Shown here: positions 35,768-47,010 of the stretch, piece by piece
How positions within the stretch are numbered: position 1 is the stretch's first letter
Layout: every line of letters starts with the position of its first letter
From: Mangifera indica
Taxonomy: Eukaryota; Streptophyta; Magnoliopsida; Sapindales; Anacardiaceae
Length of the DNA: 64,000 nt
Direction of reading: 5' to 3'
Assembly: GCF_011075055.1 (NCBI RefSeq)
Contig: NC_058147.1
Coordinates: 8,246,001 to 8,310,000 of the forward strand
Position numbers and translations under genes: made by a program
Notes under the pieces: model-generated
Seen by the model: the letters and a program-made list of their open reading frames with translations, nothing else
What the model was told of the DNA's origin: nothing
The model's database searches: none

Positions 35768-36170
35768 GATTTCCTCTTCCAAATTACTATGTAGAAACAT
35801 AGTTTTCATATCAAGTTAAGCTAGTTCCAGATTTAATTGTGCTACCAAGGCCAACAAAATCCTAATAGAGGATTGCTTAATAACTGGAGAAAATACCTCA
35901 TTGAAATCAATCCATTTCTTTTGAGCGTAGCTTTTTGCTACCAACCTTGCCTTGTCATGAACATCTTATTTGTTAGGAAATCCATCTTTTCTTGCATACA
36001 CCCATTTGCACCTAATTGCCTTATTGTTCTTCGGTAATTGAACTAACTGCCAAGTTTCATTTTTCTGAAAGGATTGTAATTCCTTGTCTATAGTTTTCTT
36101 CCATTTTTAGCTTCTGGACTTTTGACTGCTTCTTTACAGGTGGAAGGAATATTATCATCTACAATCGAAA
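35768..36170 (-). pseudogene. Copia element III: first part of reverse transcriptase
   Basis: On the minus strand it has the entry region (FQKNETWQLVQLP, CKWVYARKDG, ARLVAKSYAQK) and the block FNEVFSPVIKQSSIRILLAL ending LDMKTMFLHSNLEEEI. It stops there at the inserted LTR-like sequence. The part between this and the YVDD block at 28264..28287, around 70 residues in the family, is missing from both sides of the insertion. Stops are present. Confidence 0.8.
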
Positions 36171-36398
36171 GTGCATAAGCTACCTTATCAACAAATCGAG
36201 CAGGTTTATGTATTTCTCGTTCTGGCCTTTGTGATGTAATTGATTCTTGTTACTGCTGAGGTTCTTGGGTTGAAACCTTTCTACTTCACTTTCCTCCTTT
36301 GCCACTAGAGTATCACTATCATTTTCAACAACTCTGGCTGGGTTTATTATTATGATTATCTCAAACTCCACTTATTGTGAAGTACACTCCACTTACTG

Positions 36399-37277
36399 TT
36401 AAGTATCATCGGTCTTTTTTGTTACTTTCTTTAACATGATAAATTCATCAAAGGTAACATCCTTACTGTGAATGATTTTTTTCGACTTTGGACACCAAAG
36501 ACGATATCCTTTCACTCTAGAATTAATCCCCATGAAGATTACTTTCTTAGCTCTCGGATCTAATTTAGATTCCTTTGTATGATAATAGGCAGTAGAACCA
36601 AACACACGTAAGGAATCATAGTCATTAGCAGGTTTTCCAGACCATACCTCAAGGGGTGTTTTCCTTTCAATTGTAGTAGATGGTAAACGATTAATGAGAT
36701 GACATGCATATGTAACAGCCTCAACCCAAAATGTTTTGCCTAACTTAGCATTAAGCAACATACATCTAACCTTTTCTAACAAGGTTTGATTCATGCGTTC
36801 AACCACCCTATTTTGTTATGGTGTTCCTTTGATTGAGAAATGGCGTATAATACCTTCAGCCTGACAAACTTCAAAAAACAAATCACTAGTGTACTTACCA
36901 CTATTATTAGTCCTTAATCGTTTGATCTTTCTGCCAATCTGAGTTTCAACCATCTTTTACCATTTCAAGAAAACACCTAATATGTCATTCTTCTTCTTTA
37001 AAGTGTACACCTATGTTTTTCTCGAAAAGTTATCAACAAAAGTAACAAAGTAGTGTCTACCTCCTAAAGATGTTGTCTTAGTAGGTCCCTATACATTAGA
37101 ATGAACATAATCCAAAATACCTTTAGTATTATGAATTGCAGTACTAAATCTTGCTTTTGTCTGTTTTCCTAAGACATAGTGCTCACAAAAATCCAACTTG
37201 CAAGTCTTTGCTCCTTTCAATAAGTCTTGTTTCACTAAACTAAATAAGACTTTTTCCCCTGCATGTCCTAAATGCAT
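36399..37277 (-). pseudogene. Copia element III integrase
   Basis: Frames 37089..37277 and 36399..36806 carry the GAG_pre-integrase block (HLGHAGEKVLFSLVKQDLL, DFCEHYVLGKQ) and the integrase C-terminal half (VVERMNQTLLEKVRCML, TPLEVWSGKPANDY, VFGSTAYYH). In the catalytic core the first Asp is Asn (HSNV, followed by a stop where Trp is usual). The second is also altered (LRTNNSG instead of LRTDNG). The enzyme would be inactive even without its stops. Confidence 0.87.
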
Positions 37278-37280
37278 ATG

Positions 37281-37860
37281 TCAAAGTTTGGTTGTTTCAT
37301 CATCTACATCGTTTTTAGATATTACAACTACTGATTCAAAACCTGAACCACTATTATAATAATACAAGTTATTTCTTCTTATACCTTTCATCACTACAAG
37401 GGCATTTGAGACAACTTTCAAGACTCTATCTCGCATTGACACCTTGAAGCCTTTGGATTCCAAAACTCCTAAAGATATGGGATTTTTCTTTAATTATGGC
37501 ACATGTCGAACATCTGTCAAAACTCTAGTAGATCCATCATTATTCTTTAAACGGATTGAATCTATCCCCTCAGTTTTGCAAGGACTATCATTAGCCATGA
37601 AAACATCTTTACTATTTAGTTTTTCATAATTGAAGAACCATTCTTTGTGTGGACACATATGGTAAGTGTATCTTGAATCTAGAAGCCATTCATTATACTG
37701 AGATGTCGATGGTAGACTTACTAGAGCAAAGTCTGACTTATCTTCTTCAATTTCAGCTACACATACATCTAAAGCAACTTTAGTCTTATCTTTATCTTTC
37801 CTTTATAACTTTGGACAATCTTTCTTCCAATATCCCTTCTCTTGACAGAAGGCACATTTA
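37281..37860 (-). pseudogene. Copia element III zinc knuckle and protease
   Basis: The zinc knuckle at 37814-37856 reads CAFCQEKGYWKKDC, with Tyr where the metal-binding His belongs. The protease site at about 37655-37690 reads WLLDSRYTYHMC where active copies have DSG. Frame 37281..37463 continues the region (ESKGFKVSMRDRVLKV, IRRNNLYYY). Both key motifs are damaged. Confidence 0.85.
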
Positions 37861-37988
37861 TCTTTACTAGGTCTTTTATTTGACTGAGATCTACCCTTTT
37901 TTTCTTGTTTACGACTTTGATTTCATCCTCTTGTAGTAGGGGCCTCAATAGTTGTCTCTCTATTCTTTTGTTGATCTTTCTTTCGAAT

Positions 37989-38558
37989 TTAATTATTATT
38001 CAAAGCAGCACATACCTCATCGTAAGTCACTTTCTCCTTTCCATGAAGTAATGTAATGCTTAAATGATCCAATTTTTCAGGAATAGATCCTAGTAGAAGC
38101 ATTGCCTTATCTTCATCTTTAAAGGTTTCATCCAGGTTCAGTAAATCAGCTATCAGCTGGTTAAAAGTATCAATATGATCATTTATACTTGTACTAGGTT
38201 TCAATTGAAGACGAAATAGTATCTTCTTCAAATAAAGTCTATTCTCATTGTTCTTCTTCATATACTTGTTTTCTAATGTCTTCAACATCTTACTTGTAGA
38301 TGTCTCTTTCATGAATGGATATTTCTGCTCTCTATAAAGACATATACGGATTGTACCACAAGCTTGACGGTTGATCCTCGCTCATTATTTGTCATCCATC
38401 TTCTCTAGTTTTTCCTCCTCTAGAGTTATATCAAGATTTTCTTGATATAGGGTGTCCATCAGTTCACATTGCCACAAGCCAAAATTGTTTTGGCCATCAA
38501 ATTTTTCCACATCAATTTTTACGGTTGTCACAATTGTCTTTGTTGTTGTCGATGTCAT
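37989..38558 (-). pseudogene. Copia element III Gag
   Basis: The start is at 38558 (MTSTTTKTIVTTVKIDVEKF), about 255 bases after the primer site, as expected for Gag. FDGQNNFGLWQCEL follows. After one stop, frame 37989..38312 has the Gag core (KTLENKYMKKNNENRLYLKK, DHIDTFNQLIADLLNLDE, LLGSIPEKLDHLSITLLHGK). The N-terminal half carries an in-frame stop near 38383. Confidence 0.85.
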
Positions 38559-38813
38559 TTTCTATTGACTATAATTTACTTGGTAGATAGTTTTTCAAAT
38601 AACCAAGTTTCACAAATTTATATTTAATAGCTAAAAAAAATTACTATAACCTAAGATAGTAATAAGTGCCAAAAAATGATAATATATGCACCAAGAAAAT
38701 ACCTAAGAAAAATTGGTGGGGACAAAGCCTCCTTAAAAACCAACCTCCTTAGATAATATTTTCCTAGACATGCACACAACCATATAAATAATTACTCACT
38801 ATCCTAAACCTAG

Positions 38814-38825
38814 GCTCTAATACCA
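38814..38825 (-). other. Primer-binding site of copia element III
   Basis: The minus strand reads TGGTATTAGAGC two bases after the 5' LTR, the plant copia primer site for initiator tRNA-Met with one substitution. Confidence 0.9.
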
Positions 38826-38827
38826 CT

Positions 38828-39187
38828 TGTTGTGCAGTAGAAATATAAAACACAATTTCTATGCTATTGAACATAATAAATAATTAAGGCAGAAAAAAAA
38901 TGTTGAAAAATAAAGGAAAGAAAACACAAGAATTTATGAGGTTTGATAAATATACCTACGTCCTCGACACTACTGACTACTTTTACTATCTTCAAAGAAT
39001 AGTTACAAAGGAAAAATAAACTATTAAAAATCCCTAATAATAGAATTCTCTCAATACAATTGTGTTTGCCTACAATTGTTTTTGGGATGATTTTAAATCA
39101 AAATCAAGACCTCTATTTATAGCCTTTGGTAAAATACAAAATTAAAATAGGCCATGTGGGACCTAAAGAGTTAATTTTTTTTTAACA
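38828..39187 (-). repeat. 5' LTR of copia element III
   Basis: It is the partner of 26847..27212 and has TG...CA ends (TGTTAAAA ... CACAACA). The two LTRs differ by scattered substitutions and small indels, so the insertion is not recent. Confidence 0.9.
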
Positions 39188-39281
39188 ACCTCTTCATAAT
39201 GTTCAATCATATCAGATGGTAGGTCATCTTGTCCAATGTTGATTGAACTTCATCAAGTTCTATCTTTCTTCCCGTAGTCAT

Positions 39282-40498
39282 CACTATAAAAAAAAAAAAG
39301 AAAGGCTCTAACAAGGGAAAAATAATGAAAGGATGAATATACTATCGTTATAAGTGTTATTTTTATGATTTTAGTGACTGATTATTTATATCCATATTAA
39401 AGCTAAATAAAAATATACGTTTAATGATAGACTTTTTAATTTCTCACTAAAAAAAACTTATAAACTCATCATTATTTGTAGGGTTGGACTCAAACCAAGT
39501 TGACTTAATCTTAAAAGTTGGTTTAGTTATGTTCAGCTCGATTTGAACTTGAGTTACAAATTCTAGTTAGACTTGAGTAGAACTATTTTTATTTAAGCTA
39601 AATTCAAGTTATCTTTAGTTTTGACTCAATGAATTCGAACTAAGCCAAACCATTTTCTAGACTTAATTAATGGAGTAATCAAACTCAGCTGGATTTGTAT
39701 CCACCCCTTAGAGATATAATATATTATAAGATACCTCATTACTTATTTTATTCCAAATTTCCGCTAACCAATCTTGAAAGTGTTCATTATGATTAAGCAA
39801 AGTTTTGCACTAATCTTTCTTTTAGGTTAATAAGCTGATCTTGATCTTCATTTCCTTATTTTTTTTAAGTTTTTATATTTGGTTGATGATGGATTGAATT
39901 TTGTGAATTATGTTACTAGAAGGTTAATTTTGATTGTGTTGTGTGATTGCAATTTATGAATTTTTTTAGTCATTAAATGTTGTGTTCCATCAATTGAAAC
40001 AATTTGAGGTAATGGAGTTTATAGATTTATTAGATTTTAGGTTTTTATTTTTTTTTTCAACTATTTGATTTTTAGATAGATGAATTATTTATCTAGCTTT
40101 CCTTGAATCACTATCACTCTGAAAGTGGTCTTAGTTGAGAGTATTTGAGATTCCATGTGCGATTTGTTAGATTTCTAGTTGAACCTTGCTGCTTGCATCT
40201 TCCCAACTAGTAATATTATAAAATTTTATAATAAAGGATATTGAATTAAACCAACATGAAACATCATAGAGTCTGCTACTTTGATCAAGCCTCTTATACA
40301 AGGTGTGTTTCTTTGGACTTACACCTCTCATTCTTTATATTAATGATAAACTTTTTTTCCCATCATTAATACTTTTAACGGTAGAGATTATAACGACATG
40401 TAATGAAAAATTTTTTCTCATCGTTTAAACTCTTTAACGATAGTAAACAGATTTATAATGACTAATTTTCCTCACATTGTAGCACATTTTTTTTTGTG
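39282..40498. mobile_element. CACTA-like non-autonomous element (1217 bp)
   Basis: The left end is CACTATAAAAAAA and the right end read inverted is CACAAAAAAAAATG. A 3-bp duplication CAT flanks it (39279-39281 and 40499-40501), the hallmark of CACTA/En-Spm transposases. Subterminal ATAACGA/TAACGATAG motifs occur in both end regions. The right copy of the duplication (about 60625-60640) is unoccupied: its CCATCTTGACAATCAA continues smoothly. No transposase frame is present. Confidence 0.78.
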
Positions 40499-41078
40499 CA
40501 TCTTGACAATCAATTCTATGTTTAGGAAGATGTACACTAGTTCAATTAGTAAAAAACTTTTTACTTTTTGGAGTGGGAAAAGTAGTATCCTTTAATTTCT
40601 TAAGGATACACCATAAATATACATTTTTTAGATATGAAACTTAGCTTGTTCAAAGTCAATTTTTTAATATAAGCCTAACTGCCCCCAAACCTTTAAATAA
40701 TCTAGATTGGTTATTTGCCCAATCCATCACTCATAAGGAGTTTTGTCCACAAATTTAGATTGGACACAGTTTAATATGTAAGTCATTGTCTATAAGGCAT
40801 AACCCTAGAATGACATGTATGTGTAAGTCTGTAAAACCAATCATGAACCTTACCATGTCCATTAAGGTCTAGTTCCTCCGTTTAGATATACTATTATTGT
40901 GGTGTACAAGGAGTAAGTTGAAATTCTATTCCATCTTCTTTCATGTATTCTCTGAACTTATTACTCAAAGATTCATCTCCTTGATCACTTTAAAGGATCT
41001 TCATACTTTTTCCTAGTTAATTTTACATTTCTTTCATGAATTTTTGGAATTTTTACTAGCATTCAAACTTGTTTTTCA

Positions 41079-42480
41079 TCAAAACACATAGTTATATCTA
41101 CTAAAATCATCAATAAATGTGATGAAGTAAGAGTATCTATATCTAGCTTGCATCGGCAGGAGTCCACATACATCACTATGAATTATGCCTAAAAATTCAA
41201 ATATCTTTTCATTGTGTCTAGTGAAGGGTGACTTGGTTATTTTGTCTAATAGATACGATTTATATTCATCATAGGATTGCAAAACTTTATATCTTTGGAG
41301 CTTGGATATGCTATTCAAACTTATATGACTGGGTTTGTAATGCCCCAAATATATGGTGTTCAGGTCATGATGTTTAACTCATTTATCATTCATATTGAGA
41401 AATCATTATTTAAATATAAAACATACAAACAATTATTTAAATACATAAGTCTATAGAAAATATTATTTAAATTAATGGTTGTAACACCATTAACAATATT
41501 AAAATAATACTTTTTTTTGTCTAAAAGAGGCACAAAAAATAAATTTTTAGAAATTTGCAATACATAATAAAAGTTATTAAGTTTTAATATAAGCTATACG
41601 GGAAAACTTAAATAATAAACCTTTACTACTAAAACAATAACATGTGCTCTATTTCCAACAAGTAAGTCCACTTCTTCCTTAGCAAGTGATCTACTTTGCC
41701 TTAATTCCAACACATCAAAGCAAGTATGTGAACCACATCTTATGTCTATAACCTAGGATGAGGAAGAAGAGAAGTTAATCTAAAAAATGTTAATACCTAA
41801 GTTGAAGCAACTGACTTTTTCTTACTCTCTTGAAAGAATTTGTAATGTCTCTTTTAGTGGTCAGACTTACCACAAAAGAAACAGACAACTTTTCCTTTTC
41901 CCACATTACTAGTAGGTTGCGTAGAAGTCTATTATTGAGCTTTTGTCTTGGGCTTAGTCTTAGTCTTGCCTTTGTTGTTCTCTTTTTGTACTTTGGCTTT
42001 AACTATAAGTACATTCATACTTTGGCTTTCACATGTTGAGAAACTTAAGAAGGGATTTTTCCATCTCATTTATATTGTAATTCATTATGACTGTCGAATA
42101 TGAATTAGGAAAAGGTTGCAAGACTAAGTATATAGCCAAGTAATTGTCCATGATATTACCCATAAGATTCTAACCTATCAATGTAACCAATTATCTTGAT
42201 TACGTGTGGGTCAATATGGGCTCTTTTAACCATTCGATGCCTATACAATACATTTGACACATCATATTTCCCCAATCTTGTATGAGTACCATATATCTCG
42301 TAGAGATGAAGAATGATGCATGGTGTATCAATCTCTTCATGCTACTTTATAGATTAGGTGTCATTGACTCTAATATGAGGCACTTGACGTTGGTAGCATC
42401 ATTAAGATACTTGTTATAGGCATCCTATTAATCTTTAATTGCATCGAGACTAGGATTAGAAGGTATTGCTCATTCAAGAA
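41079..42480 (-). pseudogene. Old copia relic: Gag, zinc knuckle, integrase start
   Basis: On the minus strand the Gag core appears at about 42180-42030 (MDNYLAIYLVLQPFPNSYS, INEMEKSLLKFLNM). A zinc-knuckle remnant (CFFCGKSDH, with a stop after His) is at about 41890-41830. Frame 41079..41348 covers GAG_pre-integrase and the first Asp of integrase (FLGIIHSDVCG, FITFIDDFSRYNY). It is full of stops. This is the 5' part of the relic whose reverse transcriptase is at 26400..26841. The same relic exists in the right copy at 61276..62480. Confidence 0.8.
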
Positions 42481-43800
42481 TGTATAACTTCTTTTCTTGA
42501 CATGGCTAGTATAATCCGAAGATTTCAATACTAGTTAAAAAAATTATTTCCTTTTAGCTTGTTGTCCTTTTCTAATATGGACCGTATCGAAAAATTTCTT
42601 GTTAGGGTGTTTTCATGATCTACATGTACATATAAGTAAATTAGAATCATATTTTAAATTATTATTTAAGAAGGGCTTTTGTTAAAAACACTTATTATTT
42701 CTCTCAAGTCAACAACCCTTTTCGTTGGATTTTAAAAGTTCCATTGGACTTCTTGGAGGGCTGAGATCCAATCGAATCAATTTTAACCTTCGTAGGTTAA
42801 TAAACAAATCACAAAAATCCATGATCTTAAGTTTAGTAGTTTTGCTAATCAAATCATGCAACCTCAATTTTAATTCTCAATTTCAGTAGGGTCAATATTA
42901 CATATCACCGTACAACGACAATTACATATCCTCACTCAGTCTTTAACATACTTAATTTAATTTCACTTTTACTTTGATGAAAAAGTTAGGCATGATAGTT
43001 AAGTTGGACTCAGTACAAACACACACTTGATTTTTCACTTGGTAAAAATATATCTTTCGCTTTGGTAAAAAGGGTTCCAATGAATAAAAGCTTAATCAAG
43101 GTGTCGTATTGGAAGGCTTCGAGTTATTTGTGACTTAATATCTATTGAGGGACTTTTTATTAACCTCTCATCAATTTTAATCTTCATGTGAGATGATTAT
43201 AAAGATAAAAACTGAACATACTTTCTGAAACATAAATTAAAATGTGTTAGTACACAACCTTATCAAATGTTGAGTCCCTCGAGCCAAGAAGGGTGGATGC
43301 TCTTTATATCTTCAAGATTTCAATTATATTTCTTCTTTTAGGTTATGTTTTTAGGTATATTACATTAATCTCCTATTCAAAAATCCCAAATGACTAATAA
43401 TCCTTTAAAAGAGGAAAGGAGGGGGGGAGAGGAGGGGGTAAATAGGATTATTTCTAATCAACCACAATTTCTATATTAATTACAAACATACATTCCTAAA
43501 ACAAAATATGCACAAGTCCAAACTGTATACCGAACACCATGTATATCCATCCTTAGAGATAAATCAAACAATTAAAATTGAAAATAATTTTAATTATTTA
43601 ATAAGTTGCCAAATTATTTTTACACCTTTAATTTATGTAGAATTGCATTCAAACCCTAAAGGTATTATCAAAATTTAAAGTTTGGTCCTTGTTTTGGTCA
43701 ACTAGGTTAAAATTGCATTCTAACCCTTTGCATGGGCATATTGGCTTCATGCACAGTTGTGCATCTCATCATATTTAGATTTTGACAAAATTTAAGAAAC
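42481..43800. other. Non-coding flank shared with the right copy
   Basis: The stretch aligns with about 62490..63240 (for example GACTTCTTGGAGGGCTGAGATCC against GACTTTCTAGTGGGTTAAGATCC), with an extra piece around 43150-43680. No gene is recognised. A GA/GGGA-rich tract is at 43410-43440. Confidence 0.5.
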
Positions 43801-43802
43801 AC

Positions 43803-44398
43803 GCATGGGAAGGACGTCATGGTTTGTACATTTGTGAAATTTTTCTTATGCATAGGCGTACACATTTAGTGCACAACTATTCATGGTGTCACAGGAGGAT
43901 TTCGTGGTCCATGAGCCATGAAATTACCCAATTTACAAGCATGCATTTTTAGGTGCACGAACATATATGGTGTATCTAATAGAATTCCACTATAAAATGG
44001 AATGCTTAAAAATCCTTTGTTTTTTGATGAGTTGTACCAGAATGAGACAATGTGACATGAAGGTCTATCTTACACTGGCAACAACCCTTATTATGTGCAT
44101 GCATGGGAAGGATGTCATGCTTCACATGTTTGTGAAATTTTCCCTATGCATAGATGTACACATTTAGTGCACGACTGTCATGGTGTCACAAGAGGAATTC
44201 ATGGTCCATGAGCCATGAAATTACACTAATGTACAAGCATGCATTCTTGGGTGCACGACCATACGTAGTGTATCTAATAGAATTTCACTTTAAAGTAGAA
44301 CACTGAAAATCCTTTGTTTTACGATAAGTTGTACTAGAAAGAGACAATGTGATATAAAGGTCTATCTCACATTGGTAGCAACCCTTATTGTGCGTAAT
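43803..44398. repeat. Tandem duplication, 2 x about 298 bp
   Basis: GCATGGGAAGGAYGTCATG begins units at 43803 and 44101. Each unit includes CACATTTAGTGCAC, GGTCCATGAGCCATGAAATTA and CAACCCTTATT. The right copy of the duplication has a single unit (about 63247-63545), so the doubling happened in this copy only or was lost in the other. Confidence 0.88.
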
Positions 44399-45149
44399 GA
44401 TGCACAACGATGGTGATTCTCCGTGACAATGCAAAATTGAAGCTACGTAGTTGGAATTTATCACAACATACACATCTACAATTCAACCAACAAAAATAAT
44501 AAGATAAAAACTCTATCATCAAACAACCATTTACGTTCTAAGATCTCAAATAAGCATGCAATAATATGTTCATCAATCATATAGAATTTTTAACACGTTC
44601 AGTTTCAAAATCACATATTACTAACATGCTATTCAATCAACACAAACATGATTATATTTTAAAAACATAACACTTAAATGTGGCTTTGATACCACTGTAG
44701 GGGTTTATGACTTGAAAAATAAAGAAGGACAACAAAATATGGTATTTGTAGGTGTCTATGGATTGAAAAACAAAGAATTGAACAACACCAAAATAGTTTT
44801 TTAAAATATTAAAAAAATACACATAAACAACCATAAACCCAACCAGGATCTGTTTATAGTTATTATATTGAAAACATGACATCCAATCAACCATAGGGGG
44901 TTTCATCATAACATACTAGCATTAGACAACTTTTTCATTTGTTGAGATGTTAGATGTGTCAATCTTGCTTTCAATCCAAGTATAGAACTGCACCTCAGTA
45001 TCTACACAAAAACGAATAGGTGGATGCTCAAACAAACACAAGATGTTTGTTAAAACGTGTGTGAATAGGCAAGGTGTTGAGGTGCACAAGTTTGACTAAT
45101 GTGTATTAGGCAAAAATTTTGAAATTGTGAAATCACATCTTCAATAATT
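44399..45149. other. Non-coding stretch, mostly absent from the right copy
   Basis: From about 44565 to 45360 no match is seen in the right-hand copy, which jumps from AAGATCTCAAATGAACAT to GAGAACTACATTATTA (63690-63725). No gene or clear element end is visible in the extra DNA. Confidence 0.45.
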
Positions 45150-45780
45150 GTATTGTTATTAGCTTATATTGGAATAAGCAATTACTTGCATTTTGGTTTG
45201 AATCACTTAAATATGACCCAATTTTACTATTGAAACTATTATAATATGGATTCACACTATTTGAACTTGTATTAGAATAATGAGAATAAAAAGCTCCAAA
45301 TGACTTATTTTTATGTATGCAGCCAATTGTTGTTTCTGTAGTCTAAGCTACCATAGTGAGAACTTCATCATTAGAAACAATTGTGTTAGATGAGCTTTTG
45401 CTAAGCCTTTGTTGATTTTTTTACTAAACAATTTTGCTTCTCTCATAGAAATTGTTTAAGAAAGAGAATCCGATTTGACAATAATATACACTACTACAAG
45501 ATTGATCTCAACACCAATTCCATCCAAAATATAAGTAATTAATTTTTCTAATGAAATCGATTAAATACTAGCTCTTAAAGCATCTGCAATTTCTTGTTTT
45601 CTCTCAATCTAATCATAAATACTTAAACTTGCTTTCTTCAAAGTTTGAAGAATACCTTTCAATTGCATTACTCTAGCCTTAGATTTAGTAATGAGGTTTC
45701 TAACGTGCTCCATATATAAGTTAAAGTTTGACATTTATAGATGTGGCTAAACTTTGAAAATATCTTGGATTAGTTTGTTT
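45150..45780 (-). pseudogene. Copia Gag fragment
   Basis: On the minus strand there is a Gag core with KARVMQLKGILQTLKKASLS, EIADALRASI and LITYILDGIGVEINLVVVYI. Weaker remnants of the region before the zinc knuckle follow (IVKLGHI). Stops and frame changes abound. It is a separate copia family from its neighbours. A partial sister copy is at 63700..64000. Confidence 0.7.
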
Positions 45781-46124
45781 GCCAAGGTTATGTCCATTTC
45801 CATCAAAAGAGGACAGGATATATCTTTTACATAATCCTCAAGCTCAAGAGAGCTCGTACATCAATCAAAACCTGAGCTTGCTAGTACCAATAATTTTTAT
45901 AATTGAGCTTCGGATTCTAGTTGAATGCTTGAACTAGTGAGATTTGCGAAAAATGAAAAACTGAATGATCAACAAAAAGATTGTTAGAGCACATTTTGTC
46001 TGGTGTAGTTGAAAAAGGAAGAGAAAGTAGTCATAAATGCAAGTCAATATAGCTCTAATATTGTGAAAAAAGAAATGAACTAAAAATTATAATTGGAGAA
46101 TTTTCATTTCTTTTGATAAAATGA

Positions 46125-47010
46125 CTGAGGCTCCATGAACGGTCGCTCTAGACCAATCGCGTGAGCATGCCACCGTAGAGTTCCTTCTTTAGTGGAAAAT
46201 ATAATTTTTTGGATAAATTTTGTTCTTGATCTATCGAAAATATATATTGAGCTTACAAATATGAAGATTAAAACTCATATTACACAAAATTAATTAACTT
46301 ATATTAATGTCTAATCCACAACACTTATATACCACTATTTTTTTTGTTCTATTTATTAGATGCGGGACTTTTAGTCTCTAATACCCTTGCTTAAGTACAA
46401 CCATTTAGACTGTTAAACCTGCCATTTGGTTCAGTCAGTTTTTGACTGGATGCGTTGTCATTTTTATCCAAAAATACTTTAAGTTGTTAGACTCGCTGTT
46501 TAGTTTGTGTTCTGATATCATATCGGAAATATATATTTGGGTTATAAGTATAAAGATTAAAACTCACATTACACAAAACTAATTGACTCGTGTTAAGATC
46601 CAATCTATAACACTTATATACCACTCTATTTTTTATTCTATTTGTTAAATGTAGGACCTTTAATCTTCAACATGGTCGAATAGGGCATTGTGTGATGAAC
46701 TCAGGGCCATTAGACCAAGGATATCTTGACTATTTCACCCCATGCTTGCGAAATTACTGGTTTAATTAAAATCGTAACAATAATAATAACAATTGAAAAA
46801 CCCAAAGTTTTGTAAAACTGGTGTAAAATTAGAAATTCTAACGAAAAGATTTGAGTTTGAACTTCTATCATGTATATAAAACTTTAACTTATCTAATATT
46901 TATAAATAAATAATTAATTAATTCAATTAAGAAAAGTAGCATATATACCAATAATCGTCTATTCACTGTTAAGATCGTCATTGTGGTGCAAAGCTTCGTG
47001 TATCCACGAT
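46125..47010 (-). pseudogene. Laccase pseudogene, B-like (parts of exons 2 and 3)
   Basis: An exon 2 remnant at about 46950-47010 reads TKLC.T.TILTVN on the minus strand, then a stop where laccase B has GQFPG. An exon 3 remnant (about 46673-46748, start of exon 3 including the HG and ITQCPI region, and 46130-46231, the [15 protein letters not shown] region) is almost the same as laccase B. A base is lost inside the HAHSDW codons. Exon 3 is split by the TRIM at 46232..46672. Exons 1, 4, 5 and 6 are absent. It is a dead relic of a former B-type gene. Confidence 0.9.
46232..46672 (-). mobile_element. TRIM-like miniature LTR retroelement (441 bp)
   Basis: Two direct repeats of 152 bp (46232-46383 and 46521-46672), roughly 80% alike, enclose 137 bp. 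On the minus strand the 5' repeat starts TGTTGAAGATT. Next to it is a primer site TGATATCAGAAC (46509-46520), two bases from the initiator-tRNA site, and the inner DNA ends with purines AAGCAAGGG. Flanks TGATC and TGGTC (46227-46231 and 46673-46677) are a 5-bp target duplication; laccase B itself reads TGGTC there. No protein is encoded, so it relied on other elements. Confidence 0.87.

Larger units (their letters stand above)
26847..39187 (-). mobile_element. Nested Ty1/copia element III (minus strand, 12.3 kb with insertions)
   Basis: Two LTRs of about 360 bp in the same direction (26847-27212 and 38828-39187) bound it. The 5-mer ACCTC flanks both sides (26842-26846 and 39188-39192), the expected integrase target duplication. 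Order on the minus strand: 5' LTR, primer site, Gag, zinc knuckle, protease, integrase, first part of reverse transcriptase, then an inserted block (28291..35767), then the end of reverse transcriptase, RNase H and 3' LTR. It inserted into the older copia relic represented by 26400..26841 and 39193..42480. All coding parts carry stops, so the element is inactive. Confidence 0.88.
13396..45800. repeat. Left copy of a laccase segmental duplication
   Basis: In order along the plus strand this block has: B 3'-flank relic (13396..13516), B 5' flank (16110..16390, matching 52850..53125), shared DNA (17190..17620 and 18460..18660, matching 53150..53900), a MITE (18960..19702, matching part of 54180..55111), laccase A (matching C), a 5' flank (24000..26095, matching 58200..60530), then 39190..39281 and 40502..45800 (matching 60540..64000). 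Later insertions account for most of its extra length. Ends are approximate. Confidence 0.8.

Noticed and set aside
35421..35819. Ile-Tyr repeat proteins around 35.4-35.8 kb
   Set aside because: They are translations of an AT microsatellite and a pyrimidine tract.
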